Below, in pieces: positions 34,741 to 47,207 of a DNA stretch of 64,000 nt (the first letter of the stretch is position 1; each line of letters starts with the position of its first letter). The position numbers and the translations under genes are program-made. The DNA is from Portulaca oleracea (lineage: Eukaryota; Streptophyta; Magnoliopsida; Caryophyllales; Portulacaceae). The DNA lies in the NCBI GenBank assembly GCA_029582165.1, contig CM055890.1, forward strand, positions 7,528,787 to 7,592,786, in the 5' to 3' direction. Under the pieces are notes generated by a model. It searched no databases, was not told the origin of the DNA, and was given only the letters and a program-made list of their open reading frames with translations.

Positions 34741-36480
34741 CAGGGGCTGTCACCCGACCCGACCCGATCCGACTAAATACATAATTTTTTTAATAAAAAA
34801 ATCCCTGATTAGGTTTTAATTGTTTGTGTCCCGACCTGACCTGATCCTATGACTCGACTAAATACATAAATTAAATGAGTGAGTTTTTAGGTTTTTTGTA
34901 TAGAAAAAATCCATCTTATATAGTTGTCGGCTTGTGGCCCGTAGGGTCAGGGATCAGTTCAATGATACCTAGCCCTAAGGTCATCCTTGAGTCAACAGGT
35001 AAGAAACTTCCAACCTGATTGGCCCGTTCCGACGTGACTGTTGAACATGTATAGGCTAAACATATCCTTTAGGGCTAACTGACAAGGTAAAGAGCACAAT
35101 TTGGGCCACTCAAGGTCAAGCTCACATAGAAATCTACTAGGTCTCCTAAAGCTCGAATCACATGAATAGACCAAATAAAGCCCTCTAGACAGATTCACTT
35201 ATGTACAACGCACTATTCAACCCCATAGAAAATTAAAGTTAGAATGGTAAAGTTGGTAAGAACATAAAATCCCAAATGTTTTGCTATTTTTATTTGTTTT
35301 ATTCGACCGCTACAACATCAACAAAATTGAGACACCTACCTAGTCATCCTAGTTCCGAGTTTGTATGGATCCTAGTGGATTCCTTGGGAACGACTTACCT
35401 AAGAGGTGTAGAAAGATGTTTGGGGCCTAGCAAGGATTTTTGTTTGGGTCATACAAGACCTTGCCCATTCAGAAATCCGCTAGGGCAGGCTCTAGGTCCT
35501 AAGTAATTTGTATGGATCAAACTAAAGTGACCTATACTCATAGTTATTAAAATCCCAATCCGGATCAACGATTCTATAAGTTTATGATATAAAAATTCTC
35601 CATCGATCCAACTCTTATTAGGATCTTAAAGTAATAAGGATCATACGATCATGATTTTTCTTGAATATTATATGTTAGAATCGCAATACGATTCTACAAT
35701 CCTGTGATTCGATCCACGATCCAACCTGAATTTGATAATGTTTGTGCACATTATCATCTTTAAATTTTTGTCATAACAATATAAATTTTGTATTGAAGTT
35801 ATCAACAGTTAACGTATTGCTTCATTACTAGTGAATAAAATGTTAGATTTTAACTATCATAAAACTTTATTTGATATTCTCCTATTGTATTAGAATCTTA
35901 CGATCCTCGATCAGATTCTATGATTACGATCCTAATTACGCCCATCGATCCTAACTAGGATCCCAATTCTAACAATCTTGCCTAGACTCACTATGCAAAT
36001 TCATACTTTGTTTTTTTTTTTTTTTTTGGTTTAAGCATTAAGGCACGTTTTAGGTTCGAAGGTCACAAAGCACACAAGAATGTGTTCCAACCTAACACCT
36101 AACCATGGGTCTATGGTAAGAGTTCAAGGGTCAAGCTACCATAAGTGACCTCTAGCTAGTTTCCTGAACACTTCATCTTCCATGAGGTTCAAGGGAAGAT
36201 TAGAATGTTCAGGTTGCTCTCTTCTCCATAAAGGCTAAGGAGTGGTGCACGAGTGGGAAGAATAATCACATGCTTAATAAAGGTCTAAGTGGACCCACCA
36301 AGTTGAATGATTTTTATTTTCCCGAAATGGTACAAGTTGGATTAATAAACATAAATGGTGTCTTGTGTACCTAACAACAAGAAGGACCATATATGCAAAA
36401 ATGCCTAAAAAAATAGACAGCTTAAAAAAAGTAAAAAAAAAATTCCGACTTTTCAAGTCTTACTCACTTTTCTAAAAAAA
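34741..36480 (-). mobile_element. Likely leader and interior remnant of a Tat/Ogre-like element
   Basis: This stretch leads into the primer-binding site at 36481-36499 and carries pieces of the AAATCCGCTAGG motif (for example near 35475) that fills the LTR at 48616-50592. I therefore read it as untranslated interior of the same minus-strand element. No gag or pol domain is visible. The left border is unknown. Confidence 0.35.
35535..35980. repeat. GATCC/GATTC-rich AT block, MITE-like
   Basis: Short units such as CGATCC, GATTCTA and AGGATC recur at both ends of this 450-bp AT-rich block, with an A/T-only centre. This resembles a MITE, but I could not settle inverted ends or a target duplication. 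Confidence 0.3.
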
Positions 36481-36499
36481 GTCCTCAGTGGAGTCTCCA
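36481..36499 (-). other. Primer-binding site of the Tat/Ogre-like element
   Basis: The minus strand reads TGGAGACTCCACTGAGGAC, close to the TGGCGACTCCACTGGGGA-type primer site of Tat-lineage Gypsy elements. It fixes the orientation (right to left) and places the 5' LTR directly to its right. Confidence 0.6.
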
Positions 36500-36566
36500 C
36501 TATAGGAGGGCATGTTCCCACACGGAGTGTTGAGTCGACATGAGGTGACTTATGTATCTTGGGGCG

Positions 36567-37950
36567 TGACAGACCTAAAACGTATAAGGTGTCTGTGTAC
36601 CGCAAGTGTACAGGTCTGTGTAATAATAAATATCGTTCTCTTTCAGGGATTTGCGTTCAACCATGCACTGATCTAGTTCGCTACAAAGAATGCTAGGTCG
36701 ATCCAAGGGTTGTGGTAACAATCCAGGAAACTAAACTAAGGAAGCAGGAATTTTTCGGGTTTTTAATAGATGATTAAAGGTGTTCAGGGGAGTCCACTCT
36801 AGTCAATCAGTCAAATTATCAACAATCCCGGTGTAGGTAACAAGATAATTCGGAGTCTATAATCTTTCTAGGCCTTATCACATCGATCTTTCGATCCGAA
36901 GTGAGCTCTAGTGATTGGTCTAAACATTATTTCTAACTATTTAATCCAATCAAGGATAAAGATCTTATTATAAATTGACCCTAGGCAAGAATCATTATTT
37001 CTAAATATTTTCTAAACCTATTCAATCTACGCTTTTCCAATTCAAGACTCAAACTTTCGTCATGTTGTCAAGAATCTAATACCAAGTAGAAGGCGATTAG
37101 CCAGATTTTACCATGACATACAATATACGCAGATTAAACGAATAAAAAGATAACCTAACACCGAGACTGTATTCAAATTCAACCAAAAGACATCGAGTTT
37201 ATCCCCCAAACAAAGGAAATCATCTACTCATATTGCTAAAAGTAAACATCGCAAAAACTAAACAATAATAAGAAAACATGAAAGTAAAATAGAAATAACC
37301 GTGTTCGAATCTGCGGAATCGATCTCTTCGTGTCACCCGAATTGATCTCTTTCGTTTTCTTCGATCACAAGCAACAATCTAAACTAATAACAATGTTTGT
37401 GAATTAACTGGAAAGAAACTTTCTAAAATCTACCCTAAAAAGTTCTCTCAACTCTCGTCTAAAACTACGGCTAAAAACTAATAAAAATTCGATCTTTCAA
37501 ACGGCAGACGTGAATCGTTTATATAGTGCCGGATTAGGGCATAAAGCGCTGGCAGCGTTTAGCATAAAGATGGATTTCTCCGTGTCTTGTGGCGATACCG
37601 AAAGCACCGTAGCGTTTGCTTTTTCTCGCTGAAGCTTCGACAAGGCGCCGCCGCGTTTGAGACGTTGGCGCACTTCGCTCCGCCCAAAGGCTGGTCGGCC
37701 ACTGTCTTGGGCCGCTTCCTCTTTCCTTTTCTTCTTCTCTTCAACTTCTTTTTTTATTTTCCTTGAATTTTCTCAATTTTCCTTCAACTTTTTATCCTTT
37801 TTGATATATTTCCAATGTTTCCTGCAAAACATACAAATCTCGCGACCAAGTATAACAGGAATTGATATAAAAACACGGAATTTCGGATATAAAAAGCATG
37901 AATTAAACATGTTTTGAGCCCTAAAAACACTATATAAAAACGACTTATCA
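36567..37950 (-). repeat. Left (3') LTR of the Athila-like element
   Basis: It aligns closely with 47208-48610. The block at 37540-37700 holds GC-rich units such as GCGCTGGCAGCG and differs more from its partner than the rest of the LTR does. Confidence 0.93.
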
Positions 37951-39514
37951 AATGGCCCCATGCTTAGCTCTTGCTTGTCCCCAAGCAAGTCAGAATTGAA
38001 AACAGGAGGATTAGGGCTCAAACAGGGAAAACAGAACTTAAGAAGAAAAAAAAGCGGAAAGAGTTTTCGATAGGGTTAAAAGAATAAAATTTTAACACCC
38101 CCTTAGGCTAACCATTCGAACACATCAATTCAACAAGCAAACACTATGATCAGTCTAGACAAGAGCAAAACTCAGTTCAAAAGAGAAAGGAAGAAATTTT
38201 CGAAACCAAAAAGGAGAGAACAAGCACTTCAGATGCACAAATCCGCCAACAGTCTCAAGAATAATGCAAATATACGCGGTTAGTTATGGATGCAAGTTAG
38301 ACAAAAAGAGCAAACCTCATATTGGAAGGATTAAGAACAATCAATCACTCAAATTTGAATATGTATGTGGGTTTTTCTCATACTCAGACCAAGAGAAACA
38401 AACTACCATAAGCTTGGTAAGAACCTCGCACTCCACTACTGGTATGCAATGCACAAGCGACAATCAAAAGGACTTTTCCGGGTTGTAACGAGGTTTAGGT
38501 TAAGGGAAAGGAGCGGTAAAATTTGGGAATGAGGAGCTAAGAGCTATGCTTGGATTGATTTTCAACAAGTATAACACTTTCAACTCACCTTCTTGCTTAA
38601 TGTATGCAAGGAACTCGCTTTTCACCCTCAACAATATCAACATCTCAACTAAATACAACCAGGTCATTCAAAACTTCAAATTGAATCTCCCTAACCACCC
38701 TTTTCTTTTTGGAATTCTTTTTCTCTTTTTTCTTATTTTATACCTCTCTTTTGTTTTTTAGTGGGTGATCGGAGAGAAGAAAATCATGGAATTATAACTT
38801 TGACCTCAATATAATGTATGAACAACATAACCAAACACTAATTATTCAAAAGGTTGGACTTTCCCAACTTGAATCAATAAGTACAAACTTTCCCAAACTT
38901 CACATTTCGTTCAAAAACATACCAAACCAACTGTTCCTTCCAAAAAAACAACAGACTCTCACTCAACCAAGCAAGGCAAAGGGATAAGGAATATTATAGG
39001 CCAAGGCTTGAATTGTTAAGGTTTGATCATAAAAGAAGGATAAACAAAGGCTAGGTGGGGCAAAAAGAACGGTAAATATAATGTAAGGGAGGCTATTTTT
39101 CTCAAGTTTATCATCATATTACTCTCACAATACACCCAACATCACAATTTACTCAATTCTGGAACAAAAAGGATCAAAATCATCAAATCAAATCATGCCC
39201 TAATCAAGAATTTAATCCAAGAATCAAACCCAAACAAGAGACTTGAATCAAGGACATGGTATATGGTATAACTCAGCAAATTACTCAAGAAATTCAAGAA
39301 TTCAACCAAAAATCATACCAAAATCAAAAGAAATAACCAAAGGGGCAAGAGAAAGAGTTAAGAAATTCATACCTTAAAGTTAAAGTGAGAAGAAGAATGG
39401 GACTTGAAAGTGTGAGAGTGCAAGAGTGCAAGTGAGAGGAAGAAGTGAGAAGAGGAAGGTGGTGGTGCGGTGGTGGCGTCGGCGTGCGTCAACGGTGAGG
39501 AGAGAGGTGGGTTG
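37951..39514. mobile_element. Non-coding 3' interior of the Athila-like element
   Basis: About 1.6 kb where an autonomous element would carry RT and integrase or an env-like frame. I see only short frames without domains and CT/AG-rich stretches. Confidence 0.6.
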
Positions 39515-39519
39515 GGGGG

Positions 39520-40959
39520 TGTTTAGACCCAATTTTGTGTCTAAATAGCGCCTTAATTCTTAGGCTTTTAACTCGTTTCGTGTTTTAATTTCATAACTTT
39601 TAATACGTTTTTGGTTATTTTGTAGATTTTGGAGTTTTTACTCAAAACGTGGTAAAAAGGGCCATGTTAGAGCTATTTTGGGAATCCCGAGGTTTCCCGG
39701 GTCTTGACCGGGTCAAAGGCGAAGCAAAGAAGGAGGACCGCAGCTGCGGTGGTTGCTAAGACTTGGGCTGGGAAGAAAGTCACCCGAGAGGGACTGCACC
39801 TGCGGTCCCAGAGACCGCACCTGCAGTCATGCGAAGGGAGAAGACTAAAATTGCCTGTGCTTCGGAGGACCGCACCTGCGGTCCCCTGCGGGTTCAGAAA
39901 ATCTGTTATATGAAGTGCTGCGGTTTGAGTAACTACTTGGAGTTGTATATATCACCTCTTAAACGATTAGAGTAGGAGGGTAGTAATATCAACATTTTAG
40001 CTTTCAATTAGAGTGAGATTAGTGTGATTTCTTAGTGATTAGTGAGTGATTACACTTGGTTTATTGCATTTGCACTGGATTTTATTGGAATTCTATTGAA
40101 CTTTTGAAGATTTATCTTATTTTGGAGCTTGGATTCTTATTACTCTTGATCATCCTTCCATTGGCTTCAACTAATGAGCATTTCTCAACCCTTTCTCTCT
40201 TTAATTCATCTATTTACATTTTAATTTCTGTTTTTGTTATTAGATTGCTTGGTGTTTGTTGTTAATTAATTGTTGCTTTGATTATCTAGATTCTCTGTTT
40301 TAAGCATGAATGATGAAGTTATTATTGTTGTTAGCATGTTAATTAAGATGTTTAGAGGCTAGAACCCTTAAGGGTTATGGAGAAACTAAGGATGTGAATG
40401 GTTGATTTGGATTGGGTTAGCAATTTTAGGAGGTAATTCGTAGTGGAATCAATTTCCCAATCCTATCCTTCCCTCAAGTGGGATGTATTCGAGATCGAAA
40501 GCTCTTGAATACGTCCAACACTTGTGTTGGAAGGTGGGAATTGGGATAGTTAACGCTCGCCCACGAAAGTGGAAAGAGGTTAACTAGAGAGTCCCGTTTC
40601 TTTAACCCTCCGGGTCCGTGGTGGGCTTGTAGGAAGTTACTCCGGATTATCCTTGAAAAAGGAAATCCGGTGGGTTTATTCTAATGGGATTGTCACTTGA
40701 TTCTACTGATTTGTTGCTTCCTAATTGCGAAACCCTCGTCCTAATTACCGTTTGCATCCCGAAATCTCCTAACACCCATTGTTTCCTTCTTGACCGAACC
40801 TTAGCCGTGTTTGCGTTTTGTTTGTGTTGTCCTTTACCTGAAAAAACTCTTATTGTCTAGTGATCCTTAAACCTTACCTAAAGTCAGATTGTCCTAGCCA
40901 AGACCCTAGCTCCTCGAGAAAGAACGATATAAAAACCGGGGTGCAAAAACCACGTTACA
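39520..40959 (+). mobile_element. Solo LTR of 1.4 kb with GC-rich palindromes
   Basis: It starts TGTTTAGACCCAATTTTG and ends CACGTTACA. It is flanked by GGGGG (39515-39519 and 40960-40964); because the target is a G run, this duplication is weaker proof than the others. Between 39735 and 39890 it holds several palindromic units around GACCGCACCTGCGGTC. No coding frame has a domain. It lies in the 3' non-coding part of the Athila-like element. Confidence 0.7.
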
Positions 40960-41555
40960 GGGGGGAAGCTGGGAGTGTTTGGGGAAGGTGGTCGTCGGGG
41001 CTTAGGGCAAAAAGAGGGGCAAAGTTTCAATTGAAAGTAAAAAGGGAGAGGGGCCGACTAAAATAAAAGGCGGGCAAAAATTCTGGGCAAAACAAACAAA
41101 GCGCTGCCAGCATTTTCAAAGTGCTGGCAGCGTTTTGCCAAAATCCTATACCTGAAGTCTCTGGAAGAGGCGCTGGTAGAGTTTTGCTACCTGATGAAGA
41201 GAGTTCGATTTCCTTGGCCAATTTGCATTGTTTTCACCCTTTTCTTTATTTGCTCCTTATTTTCCCTACAATTTGACATACCAAAATTCCCTGCAAACAT
41301 CTACCAACTTAAAATTTATTAGGTTAGAGATAATAATTTCAATAATAACCAAAAATTTTCTTGAATCTCTTCTTTTTTCTCTACACACTAAAAAGAAAAA
41401 TTAGTAAACAACAAAATAAAATTACTAAGGAATAAAAACTGAAAGAAATAATTGAAATAAATAAAAAAAAAAGGTGGGGAGTAATGGATATTAGAATGTG
41501 ATGTACCTCCCCGTAGTGCTTTGTTTAACGTCCTTAGCTCGACGTTATGGACCCT

Positions 41556-42131
41556 CTACTCATCTGGTTCCTTGATCCTCTTTGGAACTGGATCTCCATC
41601 GTCTTTGATTATTTTTGAAACTTGCTTTTGAATTAACTTGCCTTCTCGTACTTTGTACTCCGTCATCGACTTTCCTAGCTCGATGACCATCGTTCCTTTC
41701 CTTGTATCCATCTTGCAATTAACAGCTGAAAGGAAGGATCTCCCTAGAATAATCTCCGGTTCTGGATCTTCGCCTGTATCTAATACCATGAAATCAACAG
41801 GAATAACATGCTCTCCTATCTTGATGGGAGTGTCATATAAGATCCCTAGAGGTTTCCTAAGGGTCTTGTCTACTAGACGAAGAATCATATCAGTCACCCT
41901 TAACTCTCTATGGTCATACTTCCTCAGGTAAGACTTAGGTAAAACATTTACTCCGGAACCTGTACCACACAACACATACTTGATGGGTTTACCATCCAAC
42001 TGAACAGGGATCCTAAAGTTGTTTAGGTCTTCCTTATTAGGAATAGTCGAGGGTGCTATGGTTCCCTCCAATAGGTCCGGTTTAGGGTCGGTCTTGACTA
42101 CCCTGTGTAAAATTGGTTCTCTTCCTCGCAA
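41556..42131 (-). pseudogene. Athila-like aspartic protease region with a changed active site
   Basis: An open frame of 191 residues on the minus strand contains FRIPVQLDGKPIKYVLCGTG, then SGVNVLPKSYL, then FMVLDTGEDPEPEIILGRSF, and the tail after ILGRSFLSAVNCKMD. This is the retropepsin-like domain found after gag in Athila-type elements. The first motif normally reads C-D-x-G; here the catalytic aspartate is glycine (CGTGSG), so the enzyme is probably dead although the frame is open. No RT follows downstream. Confidence 0.82.
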
Positions 42132-42261
42132 GTTATAGCATTACATTGAGCACCCCGATTAGGGATAGGCTAAGGTGGTAAACTAGTAGAGGGAGTTGCT
42201 GCATTAGCAATCTGATTTTCTAAAATTTTATTATGGGTTGCTAAAGCCTCTACCTTTTGCA

Positions 42262-42531
42262 TTAAGTCTTTGTAACCCCTTCATGTTTCTGTTGTCCGGC
42301 GATAAGGCTTTCCATCATGGTTTCTAAGTTAGACTTTTGGGGTGGGCCTTGTTGAGGTGGTCTTTGAGGTAGGGGTTGTCCTTGTCCTTGAAGAGGACCA
42401 GTAGGGTTGTCATTCCTATAAGAAAAGTTCGGGTGGTTCCTAAGTCCAGGATGATATGTGTTAGAATTCATGTCATAATTTTGTCTTTGGTTACCAACAT
42501 AGTTGGCTTGCTGGACTTGCTCATTGCTAAT
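42262..42531 (-). pseudogene. Athila-like gag, C-terminal part
   Basis: The minus strand encodes SNEQVQQANYVGNQRQNY, then a proline/glutamine-rich stretch (GPLQGQGQPLPQRPP) and SNLETMMESLIAGQQKHEG, the usual tail of Athila-type gag before the protease. It joins in frame with 46101-46637 across the solo LTR 42532-46095. A stop or shift near 42230-42262 separates it from the protease frame. Confidence 0.8.
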
Positions 42532-45500
42532 TGTAATAACCCACCCCAAAATCATGTTTAATTACTTATTAATCACAGTAATTATCTAAATCGCGTTATA
42601 ATTTTTTTTCGCGTTTATCTTATTATTTATCAACGTACTCGTTTATTTATAGTTATCGGTGACAAGTCTCGCGCAGGAGATGGCTAAGGTGCCGAATTAT
42701 CGGCTTGCAAGTTACTTTACATATTCGTTCAATAAGTTAAAGTATTTCAGTTTATACGTTTTACGTTATAAATTTATTTACCGAGAATCGGTTACGAATT
42801 ACTTGTTCCGATTTATATATATATATTTTACCGTTCCGATTTTAATTTCTTACATTTTAATCCCTTACATAATTTCAAGAGGTAATTTTCCACCTTATTA
42901 TTTTAATTCAAGTGTCATTGTATTTTATTTTTATGTTACCCAATTATTATCGATATATTTTATTTCCTACAAAAACCCGATATTTCAAGTTACTACCTCG
43001 ATTACCATTTAATTACTCCTAATGTTATCATCCTATTATTATTTTTAATTAAGGTTTTAATCTCATTTATTGCTAGCATTGGTAATTGGATGATAGTTTT
43101 AAGTGTGTTTTAAATGTTTAGTAGAAGGGGGTCTCAATACACCTCACTTCTTTTCAAATTTGAATCAAACTAATTACTTTTAATTTATTTACTTAAAACT
43201 AATTTATTAAAGTTGTATTTTCAGATTTTAATTAAGTTAGTATTGGTGTTTTAAATTAAGTGAGGGAGTATACAATAGTAGTAGTAGAAGTGGGAGGCTC
43301 ATTTTAACTCAATTCAACACCCATCTCATTTTCTCTCACTACACTCTCAAACTCTCAAACTCCTCCCTCTCCCTCCTCTTGGTGTCCACTCCCCAGCCAG
43401 CTCCGGCCAGTTTCCGGCCACTTTTCCGGCCAGCCGGCGGCGGTTTCCAGTATGCATCCCCTCTTCCTCTCTCTTGTGTTTTCATCCATTTTTAACTCCA
43501 AGGGTAATCTCTCAAACCCCACTTCAATTTCTTTCAAACCTAATCTGAAATTCTATGTTTAATTTATGTTTCTTTGGTGAATTCCATCTCTTTTACTCTC
43601 TTTATTCATGAATTCAAGTATATAATTGTTGTGGTTAAGTTAGGGTTTGAGTTTCAAGTTTATGCATGTGTGTTTGGATGAGTTTTGAGAGGTTCTTGTT
43701 GAATTCATGGTGGATGATGAATTAGTGTTGATGCATGTGGATTTCTTGTGAGTTTTTATGTGTTTAAGGGCTGAGATATTGTTGTGAGTTTATGAATTAA
43801 GAGTTATCATGCTTAATTTGGGTGAATTTGTGAGTTTTGGAGCAAGAGTTCAAGAGTGTGTTTATTATGTGAAGTTAATGTTTAATCCATGGATGCATGT
43901 GGTTTTCAAGGCCTTTGATGAAGAGTTTTTCATGGTTTATATTCTGGAAATATGGTGGATTAAGGTTAGATGAAATTTGGTTAAGTTTTAATATGATTAA
44001 GAGTGGGAAAATCCAATTAAAAGATGAGTTTTAGGTGTTTTAGCTACTGTTTTCAATTCTGGAAATTTACAGAATTATAAAAGTGAGATTTTTGCCCAAA
44101 TTTTACTCCATTGGATAGCTTAAGGTGTTAGCAAACCATAGGCTTTGGAATTTCGAATTTCCGACATGTATAGCCCGAGTTACGACCAAAACCGTAACCT
44201 CACCGTTTTAAATACGAATTCTGAGTCAGTGTTTTGAGGGCTGTTTTTCGTCCTTTTGGAGACCTCTTTGGTTTTTATGGTAAACACGAAAGTTTTAGGC
44301 CATGTAGCAAGCTTTCCGGAAAGGTATGGTTCTTTGTCATCCGATATCGGGAGTGTGAGTTACGACCCCGGGAAACCAGGCTGTCCAGAATGGTTTTCTG
44401 CTCAAAATAACCTTTGTAAATTATTAGCTTTTGGGCCTCAAATCAACCCAATGAGGGGTTCTAGGTATAAATGAGTCATGGATATATATTGTCATTATAG
44501 AGTTATGTGTTTAAGGCTAAGTGTACCATCTTGGAGTCCTAAGTAAGTCTTATGTATACTCTTCAAGAGCTAATGTGTTAGTAAGTCCTTATTTCCTATA
44601 TTTCTTTAAGTATCGTGTTCAATATCTTTGCTCTAGCTAAAAGCTCTTTCTAGCTTGATAATCTCTAATGTTATCCAATTCATTCCTCATTTCATCACTC
44701 ATTTCATAGTTCATTAATCCAAGCTTGCTTTTATTCACATTTGGACATGTATATCTTGCTCCATTCCGTCTTTTCAGTCCATATCGTATTATCAAACCAT
44801 ATTTGACTCATTATTTTCGCATCCGAGCTTCCAATTTATAATCATCCTATTCCTCATTGATTCAAACCTATTCTCTTGTATTCAAGTCCTTTTATTTGAA
44901 TCACCTTTTACATCATACTTCTCATGTATTTTCGACCCGAAAAGCTTAAAGTTTCATATATTCAGCTTCTGTCCGGGCCCATTTTGGGGCCCTTCCACTC
45001 ATTTTTAGCTTCTGGTTCTGTTGACAAAGTTGTAGATTATGATTTTCTCTATTCCGAGATGTACTCTTTTACTTTGTTTCGATTTTCCTAACGCAAGTTA
45101 TGCTATAAACACTATTTTACTATAACCTGAAATTTTATTCTCAAAAAGTTACTTCATGTTAATTATTAAGTTTCTAAACTTATAAATCTAATTTAAAACT
45201 TTATTCGGTTCTTCGTTTCTACTTATTCTTATCTTAGTTGACAAGTTCCCAAAGCCGTCTCCAAGCCGCTTTGCCAAAGACTTTAGCGTTCAAGGTACGC
45301 AATTGTCCAACTTTTACGTTTAAGTTATACTCATAGTTCATGTATTTCATGCTATGTCAAGTTCCATGAATTTCAATATCTTTACATCTTTTAGTGGACC
45401 CGCATTTTATGCTTATGATAACATCCATGTTTTAGCACTCCTGATCAGAGTGCCTTGACCTGGCCAGTTTCGACTGTTTAACAGTCAATCATTCCAAGTA

Positions 45501-46095
45501 TAGATCAACTTGGGCATACGCGTGTGTGAGGTGCTTGCACCGATCGTAAGGGTCCCACTTACTCTATTTTCATGAATTTATGTTTATGCTTATGTTTATG
45601 TTCACGTCGTTCAAGTCCTTTTTTTAACCCTTCCCGTTTTGAAATGATTTTAAATCTGGCACTAAAACCGTTTTGAACGGTTTACGTCTTTGGAGGTTTA
45701 CGTACTGAGTGTCTCCCCACTCACCTTTGCGTGTTTTAATGTTTTGTTTTAGGAGGTTCGAGCTCCCAAGGCAAGGATAAGGCAGTTGCAAAGTAGTTCA
45801 AGGCTATCGAGGTAGTTCTCCAGGGAGTCCATCGATGAGTCGAGACAAGCGGATTTCTTATTGGAGTTGTTTAGTTTAAGTTATGTTTAAGTTGTTGTAC
45901 TTTATCCAAAGATTGTATAAGTTTATGTGAAGGTTGTTAAGTTGGTTTGTGGTTTTGGAAGTTCTTTGATGTGGTTGCCTTGTCTCTTTTGGGAGACGGC
46001 GGTAATGCTTCGACCTAAGGTGTTCCGCTGCGCTAATCGCGGGCTTAGGGTCTTTAAGTGGAGTTTAACCCCATGATTAAGGTTGGGGCGTTACA
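42532..46095. mobile_element. Large Gypsy-type solo LTR (3.56 kb) in Athila-like gag
   Basis: It starts TGTAATAACCCACCCC and ends TTGGGGCGTTACA. The flanks CTAAT (42527-42531) and CTAAC (46096-46100) match at 4 of 5. Excluding it, the gag frame reads straight through. It contains CCGGCC-rich DNA at 43403-43450 but no recognisable coding domain, primer site or polypurine tract, so it is a solo LTR and not a full element. It shares ends with 24873-30681 but is longer and better preserved. Confidence 0.82.
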
Positions 46096-46100
46096 CTAAC

Positions 46101-47060
46101 TCCACCTGAAGGGCAAGTACAAGTTTCATGTTCGGTCGACTGAGAGACATTGCATGTCGGAGGGTTGGGTGACAAACTCAATCGGTCCATTTTTTGCGTT
46201 AAAGAATCAAGTTTAGATGACAACAAAGAAATTGCATCAACATTAAGCTTACCTCCCGCCTTGTGGTGGGGTTTAGACCATTGATATGAGTTGTTCGCTA
46301 GATGTTCGATCAGACTTGTGATTTGAGGCACAGTCTTGTCCATAAGATCGCCTCCAGCTACAGAGAGGATGCTTCCTCTCGTTGACTCATTCGCTCCATT
46401 GAAGAAGGATTGGACAGGAACCCATGGTTCGAATTCGTGCTGAGGACATTGCCGAAGAATGTCCTTGAATCTTTCCCAAGCATCGTACATTGTCTCATCA
46501 GGCTCTTGTGTAAAGGTTGAGATTTGGTTCCTCAGACTGGTGAGTTTGCTTGGAGGAAAGTACTTTGCCAAGAAAGTGTTGGCGAGTTCATCGAAGTTGT
46601 GATCGAGTTCGATGGAAGTGAATCGAGCCACTCCCACGCCTTGCCTTCCAACGAGAACGGGAAGAGACGCAGTTTGATGGCATCCTCCGACACGTTGTTG
46701 GCCTTGTAAGTGTCACAAGCTTGACGAAAAAGTCGCAGATGTCGGTTCAGATCTTCGTTTGCAGCCTATGGAATGGTGCTTTTGACACTAAGTTTATCAA
46801 AGACTGACGTAGTTCAAATCGTTCGCTTGGATGGTAGGAACACTGGTAGCTGATTGTGGATTGGTGACATTAGGAGTTAGATACTGCCCGAATGTCCTTG
46901 GTCGCTGTTCTCCCATCTCTTCTTCCTTTTCTGATACTTGCTCTTCTTCGTCCGTTTCTTGATTTTCTTGATGTTCTTTCTCCAGTCTAGCTCTCTTCCT
47001 TCTCTCTCGAAGCGTTCGTTCGATCTCGGGATCGTACTCGAAGGAGGATTCTTTTTGCAT
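46101..47060 (-). pseudogene. Athila-like gag, N-terminal and central parts
   Basis: From an ATG at 47060 the minus strand reads MQKESSFEYDPEIERTLRER, a charged Glu/Lys/Arg stretch, then RTFGQYLTPNVTNPQ, the recognisable N-terminal block of Athila-type gag, ending at 46797. A second frame from 46637 gives ANTFLAKYFPPSKLTSLRNQ, YDAWERFKDILRQCPQHEF and SFFNGANESTRGSILSVAGG, the retrotransposon gag core. The two parts lie in different frames with a break near 46640-46800. The primer site and right LTR lie immediately upstream. Confidence 0.85.
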
Positions 47061-47207
47061 AAACCTGAAAAAGACAAAAACAAGAACACCAAGCGTAATA
47101 AAGAGAAAATAAAGAAAAACAACGAAAATAAATAACCTAGTCACCCAGAGCGCGTTCGTCCAATGGCGGTTGGGGGGGACAAATCCCCGGCAACGGCGCC
47201 AAAAACT

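Noticed and set aside
42659..43012. 117-codon frame with hydrophobic residues inside the large solo LTR
   Set aside because: It arises from AT-rich sequence (Tyr/Ile/Phe bias) and is not an identifiable membrane protein.
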